From IMG/VR virus record IMGVR_UViG_3300025154_001315, positions 1 to 60,321 of that record: a stretch of 60,321 bases of DNA. The stretch is one strand, 5' to 3'. This stretch comes from a virus. Numbering within the stretch: position 1 is the stretch's first letter; each line of letters begins with the position of its first letter. Shown here piece by piece: positions 22,772-32,548 of the stretch. The position numbers and the translations under genes are program-made. Under the pieces are notes generated by a model that was not told where the DNA came from, ran no database searches, and saw only the letters and a program-made list of their open reading frames with translations.

Positions 22772-25700
22772 ATGCCGTTGTTCACCGATATGGTGAAGAC
22801 CGCCACGGCGCGGAAGACCGGTTCGAGCGGGTTGGCCCTGGGCGGCAAGCAGCCCAGGGTCTTCCCGTTCGACAGGGAGCCTGCGACGCCCGGCCTGCTG
22901 GACGGTGTGGCGAGCAGCAGCGTCGCGGGGCAGTACAGCGCTCCTGTGGCCTCGCCGGAGCCGGTAGCGGCCCCCACACAGGCCCCCGCCCCAAAACCGC
23001 AGGGCGATGCCTCCCTGCCCTTCGAGAGCGCCTCCGCAACCCCCGCCGCACCCCTGCCTTTTGCGCCCCCGCCAGAGCAGGTTGACGGGCTGGTGCTACC
23101 CGACATGAGCGTGGGCGACCCCGATGCCTTCACGGGTGAGGCCTTCGACCCGTACTCGGACGACGGCCTGGACGCCTGGGGCTTCGACAGGGAGGGCTTC
23201 GGCAAGGACGGGTTCAACAAGGCCGGCTACGACCGCGAGGGCTACAACCGCGACGGCCTGAACGCTGCGGGCTACGACCGTGACGGCCTGGGCTGGGGTG
23301 TGATGAAGCCCGATGACTTCGAGCCGCCCTACAACCCGAAGTACGACACGAAGAAGGATGGAGACCAGCGGTTTGATATGGGCGGCGCCAGGACGCGCAC
23401 GGCCGCCGAGAAGGCCGCCGCCGCAGAGAATTACCAAGGAGGGTCTGACTTCGTCGGCGATGCGGACGAAGAGGAAAGGCCCGGCCCTCCGGGCTCCAGC
23501 ACCGGCACCGACGCGCCGGATTACCACGAAGGTGGAATCGTAGGCTACGCAGAAGGAGGCACCGTGTCCAGTCCAGTGTGGGGCTACGACGTCATCAACG
23601 GCGTTCGTACCGACGGCAACGAGCAGGCACGCAACGATCAGCTCGCCTACATCCAGCAGTTGCAGGAGCTCGCGGCGGGGCGGGGCCCCAGCGCGGCCCG
23701 TGCTCAGCTCATGCTCGCGATGACGCAGAACCAGAACAACATGGCGGCGCAGGCGGCGAGCGCGCGGGGCATCAACCCCGCGCTGGCGCTGACCAACGCC
23801 CTCCGCCAAGGGAGCATGGCCAATCAGAACAGCGCAGGGCAGGCTGCCCTGCTCAGGGCGCAGGAGCAGCTCGCCGCCACGGGGCAGCTTGGCACTGCGC
23901 TCGGGCAGATGCGTCAGCAGGATCTGCTCAGTTCGCAGCTCTCGCAGCAGGCCGCTCTCGCCAACCAGAATCGGCTCGACAACATCCTGGGAGCGCTCAT
24001 CACGGGAGGTGCATCCGCGCTGGCCAAGAGCGGGCTCGGTGGCGGGGGTGGAGGGATGCCCAGCAGCAAGGGCGGCGACGGCCCCAGCACCGATGTCGGT
24101 TCCAGCGGGCTGGCGCTGGGCAGCAAGGACGGCAAGCCCGGAGCATCCCCGTTCAGCGACGACAAGGTGTACGCCGATGACTTCTACATCCCCGGCGTGA
24201 CCCCTACCACGACCATCAGCAGCGGCGACGTGGGTAACAGCAGCGTCAGCACCACCGAGGGGCTGGACCAGGGACCCGCCCCGCTGCCCGAGCAGCCTGC
24301 CTTCGACGTCAGCGGCGCGGAGATGCCCTTCTACGACGCGCTGCCTCCGGGCGGTGGCGTGCTGAGCGAGCTTCCTTCCGACATCCCGGTGATGGTCGGC
24401 GGTGAAGAGCTCGGCGGTGATCTCGTCCCCGAGCCCGCTCCGCTCGAATCCCTGCCCGAGCTGGATATGCAGATCCAGCCCACCGAGCCTGACTTCTTCC
24501 TGCCGGAGGAGAAGCTCGAAGAGCCGGTCTACGACCCCTACGAGGACAACTACGGCGGGGACTTCCCGTCTTCCGACGAGAGCGAGGCCCCCAGCGAGCC
24601 TGTGGAGACGGAGGCTCCTCCCGAGCCCGCCGATGACGACGAAGACCCGAACGACTGGACCGGGGAGGAGTGGTTCAGCGGCGGCATGGCCGGGACGCAA
24701 GACCTGGACGACGAGGGTGGCCCCGTGCCGGGTGAGCCCAAGTACCCCGGCGTGGACCACCCCGCCAACGACACCGTGGACGCGGAGCTGACCCCGAAGG
24801 AGGTGGTGCTGCCCCTGAGCGTGACGCAGTCCGCCAATCCGCCGGAGGCGGCGCGGGCCTTCATGCAGTCCGTCATGGACCAGGAGGAGGGCGAGCCGGA
24901 CTACGGCGACGTGCTGGAGGCGCGGCGGTTCGCGGAGGGTGGAGAGGTCCCTGCCGCAAAGCCCAGCTTCATGGACAACGTGCGAAAGGGCTGGAGCGAG
25001 TTCGACATGAAGGGCGCTCTGGCGGACGCAGTCAAGCAGAGCGTCGTGGGAGGGCTGGGCGCGGGCATGAACACGGTCAGCGGCAACATCCCCAAAATGC
25101 TGTCCGACGTCTATGCCCCGTTCGCCCCCGCCGTGGACAAGCACATCACCCGCCCCGCCCTCAACGCGGCGGGGCAGCACCTGAGCCCCAAGGGCGAGCT
25201 GGCCATGCGCTCCATGGCGCAGGGGTTGCTCAACCCCATCGAGGGCGTGAGCCCCGGCGACCAGCTCGATGAGTACGGGATGACCCCGAAGGGCCGAGGG
25301 GCGGTGGAGGACACATCCCCCGCCGCCATGTTCGCCATGACGCAGGTGCCCAACCTACTCATGGGCGCGGCGTCCAGGTTGCGGCCCGCCGCCGCTCCGG
25401 CCTCGCGTGGCGCGCAGTGGGACGCCTACCTGAAGGCGCAGGGCAAGCCTGCGCTCAAGGCGGCTCCGCCCCTGGCTTCGCCGGAGAGCACCCGCGCTGC
25501 CCCCGCGTCGTACGTTGCCGATGTCCGCGACATCGACGATCTGCTCAACCTGAACGTCAGGCGCGAGCCCGTCGGTGGCGACTTCATGGCGATGGAGAAG
25601 GCGCAGATCTTCGACAGGAAGAGCAAGGGCCCCATCAACATCGACCCGCCCGGCAAGGTGACTCCGGCCTTTGAGCGCGCCCCCGACACCGACCTCACCG

Positions 25701-25969
25701 TCGCGCAGTTGGACGAAGTGCTGAACTGGCTGCACAAGGAACAGGGCCGCGCGCACCTCCGGCCTGACGGCGGCCAGCGTAGCAGCGGCCCGCTACAGAC
25801 GAAGAGCAGCCCCTACGACGCCGGCCCTCCCGCCGACACCTACGGGGACTGGGCCGAGTTCATGGACTTCAACGGCGTGCCGGGCGCTCCGAGGACGGCG
25901 GGTACGCAGACGAACGCGAGCGTGAGGGCCGTGGGGGAAGTGACGAAGCCCGGTAAGGTTCGTCGTTAG
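22772..25969 (+). CDS. Large internal-virion-like protein with GYDREG repeats
   Basis: 1065 residues. Residues 125-170 hold at least seven degenerate units of the type G(F/Y)(D/N)(R/K)(E/D)G, reminiscent of the repeat series found in some secreted and phage proteins. HEGGIVGYAEGG and DTVDAELTPKEVVLPLSVTQ are motifs recurrent in phage internal or tail-lumen proteins. Large Ala/Gln and acidic low-complexity stretches separate them. Stop overlaps the convergent 25966-26160 gene by four bases. Probably ejected with DNA. No enzymatic domain identified. Confidence 0.6.
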   Translation: MPLFTDMVKTATARKTGSSGLALGGKQPRVFPFDREPATPGLLDGVASSSVAGQYSAPVASPEPVAAPTQAPAPKPQGDASLPFESASATPAAPLPFAPPPEQVDGLVLPDMSVGDPDAFTGEAFDPYSDDGLDAWGFDREGFGKDGFNKAGYDREGYNRDGLNAAGYDRDGLGWGVMKPDDFEPPYNPKYDTKKDGDQRFDMGGARTRTAAEKAAAAENYQGGSDFVGDADEEERPGPPGSSTGTDAPDYHEGGIVGYAEGGTVSSPVWGYDVINGVRTDGNEQARNDQLAYIQQLQELAAGRGPSAARAQLMLAMTQNQNNMAAQAASARGINPALALTNALRQGSMANQNSAGQAALLRAQEQLAATGQLGTALGQMRQQDLLSSQLSQQAALANQNRLDNILGALITGGASALAKSGLGGGGGGMPSSKGGDGPSTDVGSSGLALGSKDGKPGASPFSDDKVYADDFYIPGVTPTTTISSGDVGNSSVSTTEGLDQGPAPLPEQPAFDVSGAEMPFYDALPPGGGVLSELPSDIPVMVGGEELGGDLVPEPAPLESLPELDMQIQPTEPDFFLPEEKLEEPVYDPYEDNYGGDFPSSDESEAPSEPVETEAPPEPADDDEDPNDWTGEEWFSGGMAGTQDLDDEGGPVPGEPKYPGVDHPANDTVDAELTPKEVVLPLSVTQSANPPEAARAFMQSVMDQEEGEPDYGDVLEARRFAEGGEVPAAKPSFMDNVRKGWSEFDMKGALADAVKQSVVGGLGAGMNTVSGNIPKMLSDVYAPFAPAVDKHITRPALNAAGQHLSPKGELAMRSMAQGLLNPIEGVSPGDQLDEYGMTPKGRGAVEDTSPAAMFAMTQVPNLLMGAASRLRPAAAPASRGAQWDAYLKAQGKPALKAAPPLASPESTRAAPASYVADVRDIDDLLNLNVRREPVGGDFMAMEKAQIFDRKSKGPINIDPPGKVTPAFERAPDTDLTVAQLDEVLNWLHKEQGRAHLRPDGGQRSSGPLQTKSSPYDAGPPADTYGDWAEFMDFNGVPGAPRTAGTQTNASVRAVGEVTKPGKVRR

Positions 25970-26160
25970 AGGCGCTTGAAGTTCTTGCGGGCCTTGCAGA
26001 TGACGGTGTAGTCGTCACGGTTGCCAGGAGTACACAGCGAGCGGTCTTTGGCCTTGCAGGGCATGTCGCACAGGTGGTCATTGCAGCAAATCCACCTTCC
26101 GCCGGTAGTGCCCTCGGCGGGTGTCTGATACAGGAAGGGGCACCGCACGTCTTTGGTCAT
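25966..26160 (-). CDS. Cys-rich small protein, minus-strand moron
   Basis: 64 residues. ATG 26160 has AAGGAG 6 nt upstream. Eight Cys (VRCPFLYQ, WICCNDHLCDMPCKAKD, SLCTPG, VICKARK) and no His pairs suggest disulfides or a small zinc site. It is the only gene on the minus strand inside the 28-kb late operon, and its stop codon overlaps the convergent upstream stop (TTAG). That is the usual sign of an inserted, independently transcribed gene. Confidence 0.65.
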   Translation of the reverse strand: MTKDVRCPFLYQTPAEGTTGGRWICCNDHLCDMPCKAKDRSLCTPGNRDDYTVICKARKNFKRL

Positions 26161-26245
26161 GTGGCTCTCCTTGTTAAGTGCTACCCTTGCCTACATGGTA
26201 CGCCCCGCAAACCCGATAGCAAGGCCCTGGGCCCGGAGAAACTAG
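26161..26245. promoter_or_regulatory. Divergent gap before internal protein 2
   Basis: 85 bp between a minus-strand gene and the next plus gene. GCTACCCTTGCCTACATGG at about 26181 resembles the GCTACCTTGTA promoter element. It could restart late transcription after the inserted gene. Confidence 0.35.
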
Positions 26246-28042
26246 ATGCCCTTCAAGAATCCCGAGGCGAAGAGCCAGAGCGACAAGAGCTACTACCAGG
26301 ACCACAAGTTCACGGTCCTGGGCGAGAATTCCGCCTTCTTCAACCTGCGCTCCCCCACAGGGCAGACGGTGCGGGTGGCCAAGGCGGGGTTGAGTCCCAC
26401 CACCCTGGAGCGCATCCGGGGCTTCAACCCGCCGCAGAAGATGGCGGGGGGCGGAGAGGTGGAGGAACAGGCCGAGCAGACGAGTCCGCTACTCGACGAG
26501 CCCGGGGAAGGTGAGACGTTCGACCCATCCGCAGGCAGCCCTGAGCTCGGCGTATTCGATTACATCGCTCCCGCTGGCGAGGGCAAGGCCCCTGTGGGCC
26601 CCCTGACCCCCAAGATCGCCCAGGCGGCGAGCGCAGTCGCAGACATTGTCGCGCCGAAGCAGACGGTTCCGTTCGACCAGTCCATTCCGGATGCGTCCTC
26701 CGCGCAAGGCAAGACGGCTCCCGGCCTGACTCCGTTCATGCCGGTGGACAAGTTCATGGCGGAGTCGGACAAGCTGCCCGGCGTGCTGCCGGAGCCGCCA
26801 CCGCCCCCCGAGGACGACGAGGCGATGAACGATTTCACGCTCAGGTTGAAGAACCTGATGCGCGACGCAGCCAGCGCGTCCTACGTCGGGCGCCCCAACA
26901 TGCCCGAGTTCCCGGAGCTGAGCTTCGACGGGCTGGCCGACATGAAGACGCAGGAGAAGCTCCTGGGCGTGGCGGGGGCGCTGGCCAAGGAGCGCGAGGC
27001 CGCCGCCCTGGAGAACTACCTGGGCAAGAAGAACGAGCTGGGCGCCAAGCAACAGGAAGAGCTCGCCAAGCGCAACGCCGCCACCGCCGAGAAGATGAAG
27101 GACATCGAGAACACGCGCATCAACCCCAATCAGTTCTGGGAGTCGAAGAGCAACGGGGACCGCGCCGTGTCGCTCATCAGCATCATCCTGGGCGGGCTGG
27201 GCGCGGGGCTCCAGCGGTCCAACACGAACCAAGTGCTCCAACTCCTGGAGAAGTCCGTGGAGCAGGACGTCGAGGCGCAGAAGGCCAACCTGGGCAAGAA
27301 GCAGAACGCCCTCAGCATGTACATGGCCGAGACGCGTGACATCAAGGAGGCGCAGAAGCTTGCCGCCGCCGACCTGTACGACGTGGTGGCTACGCAGATG
27401 AAGATTGCCGCCGCCAAGTCCGGCAGCGAGCAGGCGCTCATCCTGGGCAACCAAGCCGCCGCGAAACTCCAGTGGCAGGCGACGCAGTATCGTCAGGGCT
27501 ACCTCCTGCAGAAGTATGGCGGCGAGATGGACAAGGCCAAGATGGAGCTTCAGCGCAACGTCGCCAACGCGAACATGCAGGCCCAAGCGGTGAAGGCCAA
27601 GCTCAAGCAGTACAACGACGCCCGTGCCCTCATGGTCACCGGGCCGGGCGGCAAGCGGTATGTCGCCAAGTCGCCCACCGACTACAAGGCGGCGCAGGAG
27701 AAGATGGTAGGCTGGCAGACCGTGATGGGTCCGCTCAGGGAGTTGAGGGGGCTGTATGCCAAGGATAAGATGGGCATCTGGAACCTGCTCTCCGACAAGG
27801 CAGCGCAGGCGGAGGTCTACCAGAAGATCCTCACGCAGACCATCGCCCGCGCCAACGAGCGCGGCGTGCTGTCTGACAAGGACCGCAAGTTCTACACCGA
27901 CCTCGTTGGCACGCCCATCGGCCTGAAGCCCAACTCCAGTCAGTACGGGGCGCGGCTCTCCGCACTGAGCGACGTCCTGGACAACGCCGTGATGTCAGCG
28001 CTGTCCGTCCACACCGAACCGCTGGACACCGCGCTGCGCTAG
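26246..28042 (+). CDS. Internal-virion-like protein 2
   Basis: 598 residues. After a short ordered start (FFNLRSPTGQTVRVAKAGLS), Pro/Glu-rich linkers lead to a long helical core: EKLLGVAGALAKEREAAALE, LLEKSVEQDVEAQKANLGKK, AAAKLQWQATQYRQGYLL. NGDRAVSLISIILGGLGAGL is a single hydrophobic segment that could be membrane-active. Helical, Gln/Ala/Lys-rich proteins in this position are ejection proteins that form the trans-envelope channel. Inference from composition and gene order. Confidence 0.6.
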   Translation: MPFKNPEAKSQSDKSYYQDHKFTVLGENSAFFNLRSPTGQTVRVAKAGLSPTTLERIRGFNPPQKMAGGGEVEEQAEQTSPLLDEPGEGETFDPSAGSPELGVFDYIAPAGEGKAPVGPLTPKIAQAASAVADIVAPKQTVPFDQSIPDASSAQGKTAPGLTPFMPVDKFMAESDKLPGVLPEPPPPPEDDEAMNDFTLRLKNLMRDAASASYVGRPNMPEFPELSFDGLADMKTQEKLLGVAGALAKEREAAALENYLGKKNELGAKQQEELAKRNAATAEKMKDIENTRINPNQFWESKSNGDRAVSLISIILGGLGAGLQRSNTNQVLQLLEKSVEQDVEAQKANLGKKQNALSMYMAETRDIKEAQKLAAADLYDVVATQMKIAAAKSGSEQALILGNQAAAKLQWQATQYRQGYLLQKYGGEMDKAKMELQRNVANANMQAQAVKAKLKQYNDARALMVTGPGGKRYVAKSPTDYKAAQEKMVGWQTVMGPLRELRGLYAKDKMGIWNLLSDKAAQAEVYQKILTQTIARANERGVLSDKDRKFYTDLVGTPIGLKPNSSQYGARLSALSDVLDNAVMSALSVHTEPLDTALR

Positions 28043-28051
28043 GGGACTTCG

Positions 28052-31000
28052 ATGCCCGAGAACTCGAAGTACATGGTGGACAGCAGCGGCGGCATCCGTC
28101 AGGTGCCTGCCGCTGAAGTAGCAACCAAGCTGAACACCGGCTGGCTTCCCGCCAGTCCCGAGCAGATCAAGCAGGCCGAGCGCGACGAGCGAATGAACGT
28201 TGGCGAAGCCGTGGCGGCGGGGGCCTTGGCGGCGACGCGCACCGCCACGATGGGTCTCAGCGACTTGGCTTACACCGAGTCTGGCCTGTTGGATGCGGAG
28301 CAGATCACCGACGTCAAGGAAGCCTACCCCGTCGCCAGCGGAGTAGGCACGGCGGCCGGCATCCTTGTCCCACTGGCGGTCTCCGGCGGGTCCAGCGCGC
28401 TCGCGCAGGGCGCGAAGGGCGGAGTGCAGGCCGCCGCCCGCGCGACCATGCCCGCAGTGGCCAACCGCCTTGGCCGAGCGGTGGAGTCCAAGGTGGCGGG
28501 GGCGCTGGCGCGGGACGGCCTGGGGCTGGCCGAGCGCGTGGCGGCCAAGGCCGTGAGCGCCGGAGCCGGGAACGCCGTGGAGGGCGCGTTCTACGGCATG
28601 GGCAACGTGGTCAGCGAGTACGCCCTGGGCGACCCGAACTTGACAGCCGAGTCTGCCGCTGCTGAGGTCGGCTTCTCGGCGCTCATGGGGGCTGGGGTCG
28701 GAGGCGCGCTGGGAGCTGCCGGCGAGACCCTGCCCGCCGCGCTGGGCATCGCCGGGCGCAAGGTGCGGAGCGTGAAGGACTATCTGGTGGAGAAGTACCC
28801 CGCCACCGCCGCCAAGCTGACCGGTCACAGCGAGGATAAGGTCCGATTCCTGCTGGAGAACCGGCACCTGAAGAACGCGCCCGAGGAGTGGCGCAAGGTC
28901 GAGGAGAGCTTCATCCGCAGCATGGACGACACGACCCTGGCGGACTCGCAGTACATCCGCGCCCACGACGACCTCGCGCCGCTGGCCCGCGAGGAGCTCG
29001 CGGCCACTCTGCCCCAGGAGCGCGCTCACGCCGCGCGCGAGGAGCTGCTGGCTCAGGCTGAGGACATGCTGGCGGCCATGCGCGCCGATCCGCTGAACTT
29101 CGAACACTACGACTACAGCAAGATTCTCAAGAACATCGAGAACTACAAGAACACCACCGGCCCCGAGACGGCGAGCCTCCAGCGCAGGCTGGCGGGCCTG
29201 CACGAGCGGTGGATGCGCGACCCCGCCGCCTACCTCGACCCCGAGCCCTTGGCTCAGCCCGCCGACACGCTGGCCCAGGCCCTGAGCGCCGTGGACGAGC
29301 TGCCGGTGCCGCAGGCCGCTGACCTCGCCAAGAAGGCGGAGATCCGAGCGGCGGTGGAGGCGGAACGGGCAGCTCAGGCCCGCGCCCTGGACCCGAGCAC
29401 GAAGGACGCAGCCCAGGAAGCCGCCATCCGCGCCGCCAAGGACGCCGCGCTCCAGACCAGCCCCCAAGCCATCCGCGCTGCGAAGATCGCGGCGATGGCG
29501 GCCAAGTACGAAAAGGGCTCCCCGCCCATCATCGGCAAGGAGACGGCGGGGCGCTTGGCCAAGGAGTACGCCGCTGCCCAGGCCATGCCGAGCAGCAACG
29601 TCGTCGAGAAGATCACGCGCGACGAAGCCCTCAAGTCCCTGGAGAAGCGAGCCGCCAAGGAGGCCTTCGAGGAGGCGAAGCGGCTGGGGCTGGACTTGCC
29701 GGGGCGCGGAGAGGCCAGCCAGACGGCTGTTCACCTGCTGAAGAACCCGAAGGACACGGCCCTGTCCGCAGCAGATGCCAATATTCTCCGGTCAGAAGGC
29801 GCGTGGGCCAAGGAAGAGCCGAACTATCTGTTCTCGGCCTTCAAGGACACGGTCAAGGATTTGGAGGCGTTGTTCAGGAAGGCGAAGAAAAAGGCCTCCA
29901 GTGGAGTGGGCAAAGGCACCGCCAGAAGCGACAACAACCTCGCCTCCACGTCCATCGCCGACCGAGCAGTCGCGCTGCAAGAGTTCCTCAACAAGGACAT
30001 GCAGCGCATCCGCGACGCCACGCCGGAACAGTGGCCCACGCTGGAGAAGGAGTTCAAGAAGTTCTACGCTGACGCTGAGGAGCTGATGACTCCGGCAGGC
30101 GGCAAGGGCGGCAACGTGGCGGAGGTGCGAGAGCCCGTGCTCAAGGCTCTGCGCCGTATGCGCGACGTGGAAGCGCCCCCTAAGCCCGCCCAGGCCCCTG
30201 CCAAAGCCGCTCGAGAGGCCCTCGAAGCGCCCCCGGCCGCCCCTGCGCCCACCCCAGCCCCGCCCCAGGCGGTTGCTCAGGAGGCCGTTCAGGAGGCCCT
30301 GCCGCCCGCGCCCCCCATGCTGCACCCCAAGGCAGCGGCGGCCCTGGACCGCGTGGAGGCGACCCGCGCCGCGCTGGAGACCGCTACGCACCAGGACCTC
30401 CCGGCGCTCCGCAAGGCGCTGCGTGAGGCAGCGGAGAGCTTGGAGGCCGAGCTGCCCCAGCACGCCGCCCAGCTCCGCAAGATGGACAAGCTGTTCGGCT
30501 CCGCCGCCCGCGCCCCGGCGGAGATCCTGCACAAGACCACGCAACTCCGCAACAACCTCGTGGACCTGCTGCCCGAGGACGGCCGGCTCATCCGCGGTTC
30601 GAAGGAGAACGTCTACAAGAAGGCCAAGGAGCTGGCCGACGATCTCAGCCGCGCGCTGCACGACCCCAACCGCTGGGGCACCGCCGCCAGCGGAGTGGAG
30701 CGGATGGAGACGGCCAGGGTCCTGCTGGAGAAGGCGCGGAAGAACCTCGTCGACGGCGAGGCCAAGCTGCTCCGCCCCGCCCGTCACGGCTACGCGGTGG
30801 ACGTGCCCAAGGTGCGCGCCTTCTTCAAGGAGTTCGACACCCCCGCCGGCGAGCGCCGCCGCCAAGCCCTGAGCAACTACCTGGAGGCCGGCGCCCGCTA
30901 CGCCGACGAGTTCAACGCGACCTACAGCACCCTCAAGCCCAAGGACCTGAATGCTGAGGCGCTGAAGTCTCTGGTCAGCAAGACCGGCGACGCGGCGCAG

Positions 31001-31957
31001 CAGATGCGAAAGCAGGGCCTCCTGGAGCAGTACACCAAGGAGCTCGCCCCGGAGCCGGGTGGTCTGAACGCTGCCTTGCTGAAGCCCGCGCTCGGCGGCT
31101 ACGCTTTCGGCGGTACGGGCGCGGCGCTCGGCGCGCTGCACGGAGCTTATGGGCTGAGCAAGAACGTCCCCGCCGCCGTGGCTGCGCTGGCCAACCTGGA
31201 ACGCGCGGCCAAGGCCGTGTCCAACCGAATGGACAACGCCGTGAGCACGCTGGTCCGTCACGGCGTCAAGGCGTGGAAGGTGGGGCGCGGCGAGGCGGCG
31301 GCGGGGCTGGGCAGCATCTTCGCCAAGCCCTACGAGAAGTCGGAGAAGAGCTACTCCAAGCACTCCGCTGAGATGAACCGGCTGGCGCAGGATCCGCAGG
31401 CGCTGGCGGATACGCTGGCCCGCCAGACCGGCAGCTTGACTCAGCACGCCCCCGACACTGCCCTGGCGATGCAGCAGACCACGGTGCGTGGCGTGATGTA
31501 CCTCGCCAGCCTCGCCAGGAAGATGGGCGCGGGCGGCGCGCTGGCGGCGGAGTGGCGTCCCAGCCGCACCGACATCATACTCTACAACCGCGCGGCGGAG
31601 GTGGTGGAGAACCCGGAGGTGGTGATCAAGCAGGCGGCGGCCGGGACCTTGACCGTAGAGGCAGTGCAGGCGCTCAAGGCCGTGTACCCCACCTACCACT
31701 TGGAGCTGACCCGTCGCATCTACTGGATGCTGGCGGAGCTGAAGACTCCGCCGGACTTGCAGACCCGGAATATGCTGGGGATGTTGCTGGAGCAGGACCT
31801 GGATGGGACCAGCGCACCCCAGGTATTGCTGTCGAATCAGGCAGCGTATACCATGCCTGACAGGAAGGACAACGCACGGCCTTCGCAGCGCAGTGGAGTC
31901 ACCGTGTCCGACCGCGCGCTCACCGCAACGCAGCAGACCGAAAAGGAGCAGCCATGA
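28052..31957 (+). CDS. Internal-virion-like protein 3, very large
   Basis: 1301 residues. The N-terminal 250 contain hydrophobic Gly/Ala-rich helices (ASGVGTAAGILVPLAVSGG; VGFSALMGAGVGGALGAAG) that look membrane-interactive. The central 700 are long Ala/Glu/Lys/Arg helices with heptads. A second glycine-rich hydrophobic stretch lies near residue 1020 (GGYAFGGTGAALGALHGAYG). This mix fits a large ejection protein forming the periplasmic channel. No transglycosylase motif found. Four-base overlap with the next start (ATGA). Confidence 0.6.
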   Translation: MPENSKYMVDSSGGIRQVPAAEVATKLNTGWLPASPEQIKQAERDERMNVGEAVAAGALAATRTATMGLSDLAYTESGLLDAEQITDVKEAYPVASGVGTAAGILVPLAVSGGSSALAQGAKGGVQAAARATMPAVANRLGRAVESKVAGALARDGLGLAERVAAKAVSAGAGNAVEGAFYGMGNVVSEYALGDPNLTAESAAAEVGFSALMGAGVGGALGAAGETLPAALGIAGRKVRSVKDYLVEKYPATAAKLTGHSEDKVRFLLENRHLKNAPEEWRKVEESFIRSMDDTTLADSQYIRAHDDLAPLAREELAATLPQERAHAAREELLAQAEDMLAAMRADPLNFEHYDYSKILKNIENYKNTTGPETASLQRRLAGLHERWMRDPAAYLDPEPLAQPADTLAQALSAVDELPVPQAADLAKKAEIRAAVEAERAAQARALDPSTKDAAQEAAIRAAKDAALQTSPQAIRAAKIAAMAAKYEKGSPPIIGKETAGRLAKEYAAAQAMPSSNVVEKITRDEALKSLEKRAAKEAFEEAKRLGLDLPGRGEASQTAVHLLKNPKDTALSAADANILRSEGAWAKEEPNYLFSAFKDTVKDLEALFRKAKKKASSGVGKGTARSDNNLASTSIADRAVALQEFLNKDMQRIRDATPEQWPTLEKEFKKFYADAEELMTPAGGKGGNVAEVREPVLKALRRMRDVEAPPKPAQAPAKAAREALEAPPAAPAPTPAPPQAVAQEAVQEALPPAPPMLHPKAAAALDRVEATRAALETATHQDLPALRKALREAAESLEAELPQHAAQLRKMDKLFGSAARAPAEILHKTTQLRNNLVDLLPEDGRLIRGSKENVYKKAKELADDLSRALHDPNRWGTAASGVERMETARVLLEKARKNLVDGEAKLLRPARHGYAVDVPKVRAFFKEFDTPAGERRRQALSNYLEAGARYADEFNATYSTLKPKDLNAEALKSLVSKTGDAAQQMRKQGLLEQYTKELAPEPGGLNAALLKPALGGYAFGGTGAALGALHGAYGLSKNVPAAVAALANLERAAKAVSNRMDNAVSTLVRHGVKAWKVGRGEAAAGLGSIFAKPYEKSEKSYSKHSAEMNRLAQDPQALADTLARQTGSLTQHAPDTALAMQQTTVRGVMYLASLARKMGAGGALAAEWRPSRTDIILYNRAAEVVENPEVVIKQAAAGTLTVEAVQALKAVYPTYHLELTRRIYWMLAELKTPPDLQTRNMLGMLLEQDLDGTSAPQVLLSNQAAYTMPDRKDNARPSQRSGVTVSDRALTATQQTEKEQP

Positions 31958-32547
31958 AGAAGCTGACCAAGATGCAGAAGTTGCTTGCCGTGCTGGTGGC
32001 CGTCTTGGTCCCCGGCAGCGTCATCGCCGGGAGCATTAGCCTCACCACCCCCAGCGGGCAGCAGAAGCCGCTGCGCGGCGACGAGCACGGCGCGGCCTAC
32101 ACCACGCTCAACACGCGCGCCGCCGATGGCGGCGCGCTGCCCCCGCAGCAGGTGACGCCCGTCAGCCCCGACGGCGGCGCCCCTGCCTTCCGCGAGTCTC
32201 CGTACATCTCCACCACCGAGGGATGTATGCAGGTAGAGTGCAGCCTCGTCGGCGACGCCGGCGTCGTGCGCGGCGTCATCCCGGTGGATGGGGGCACCTA
32301 CTACCCGCAGGCCGGTGTTCGGTATGTGGCCGTCACCACCTCCGCCACTGGAGTTCGCGTTCACAACCAAGCCTGCAACTCCTACTTGAGCGGCGCCGGG
32401 CTGCTCCTCAATGAGGGCCTGACACTCGGCTTCTACGGCCCCAAGAACCCCGACGGTGGCGTCGGCGACCTCGCGATGCACTGCTGCTCTCTGGCCGCGA
32501 GCAGCGCCAGCGCCCCAGCCCTGTTCCAGCTCTGCCCGGAGCCGTAA
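31954..32547 (+). CDS. Secreted structural protein with signal peptide
   Basis: 197 residues. KKLTKMQKLLAVLVAVLVPG then SVIAG is a Sec signal peptide with likely cleavage after about residue 26. The mature part is beta-rich with several Cys (GCMQVECSLVGD, QACNSYL, HCCSLAASS) suited to disulfides. Overlaps the upstream stop by ATGA and is followed directly by another signal-peptide gene. Likely a tail or receptor-binding component exported before assembly, or a surface protein; no family recognised. Confidence 0.6.
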   Translation: MKKLTKMQKLLAVLVAVLVPGSVIAGSISLTTPSGQQKPLRGDEHGAAYTTLNTRAADGGALPPQQVTPVSPDGGAPAFRESPYISTTEGCMQVECSLVGDAGVVRGVIPVDGGTYYPQAGVRYVAVTTSATGVRVHNQACNSYLSGAGLLLNEGLTLGFYGPKNPDGGVGDLAMHCCSLAASSASAPALFQLCPEP

Positions 32548-32548
32548 G

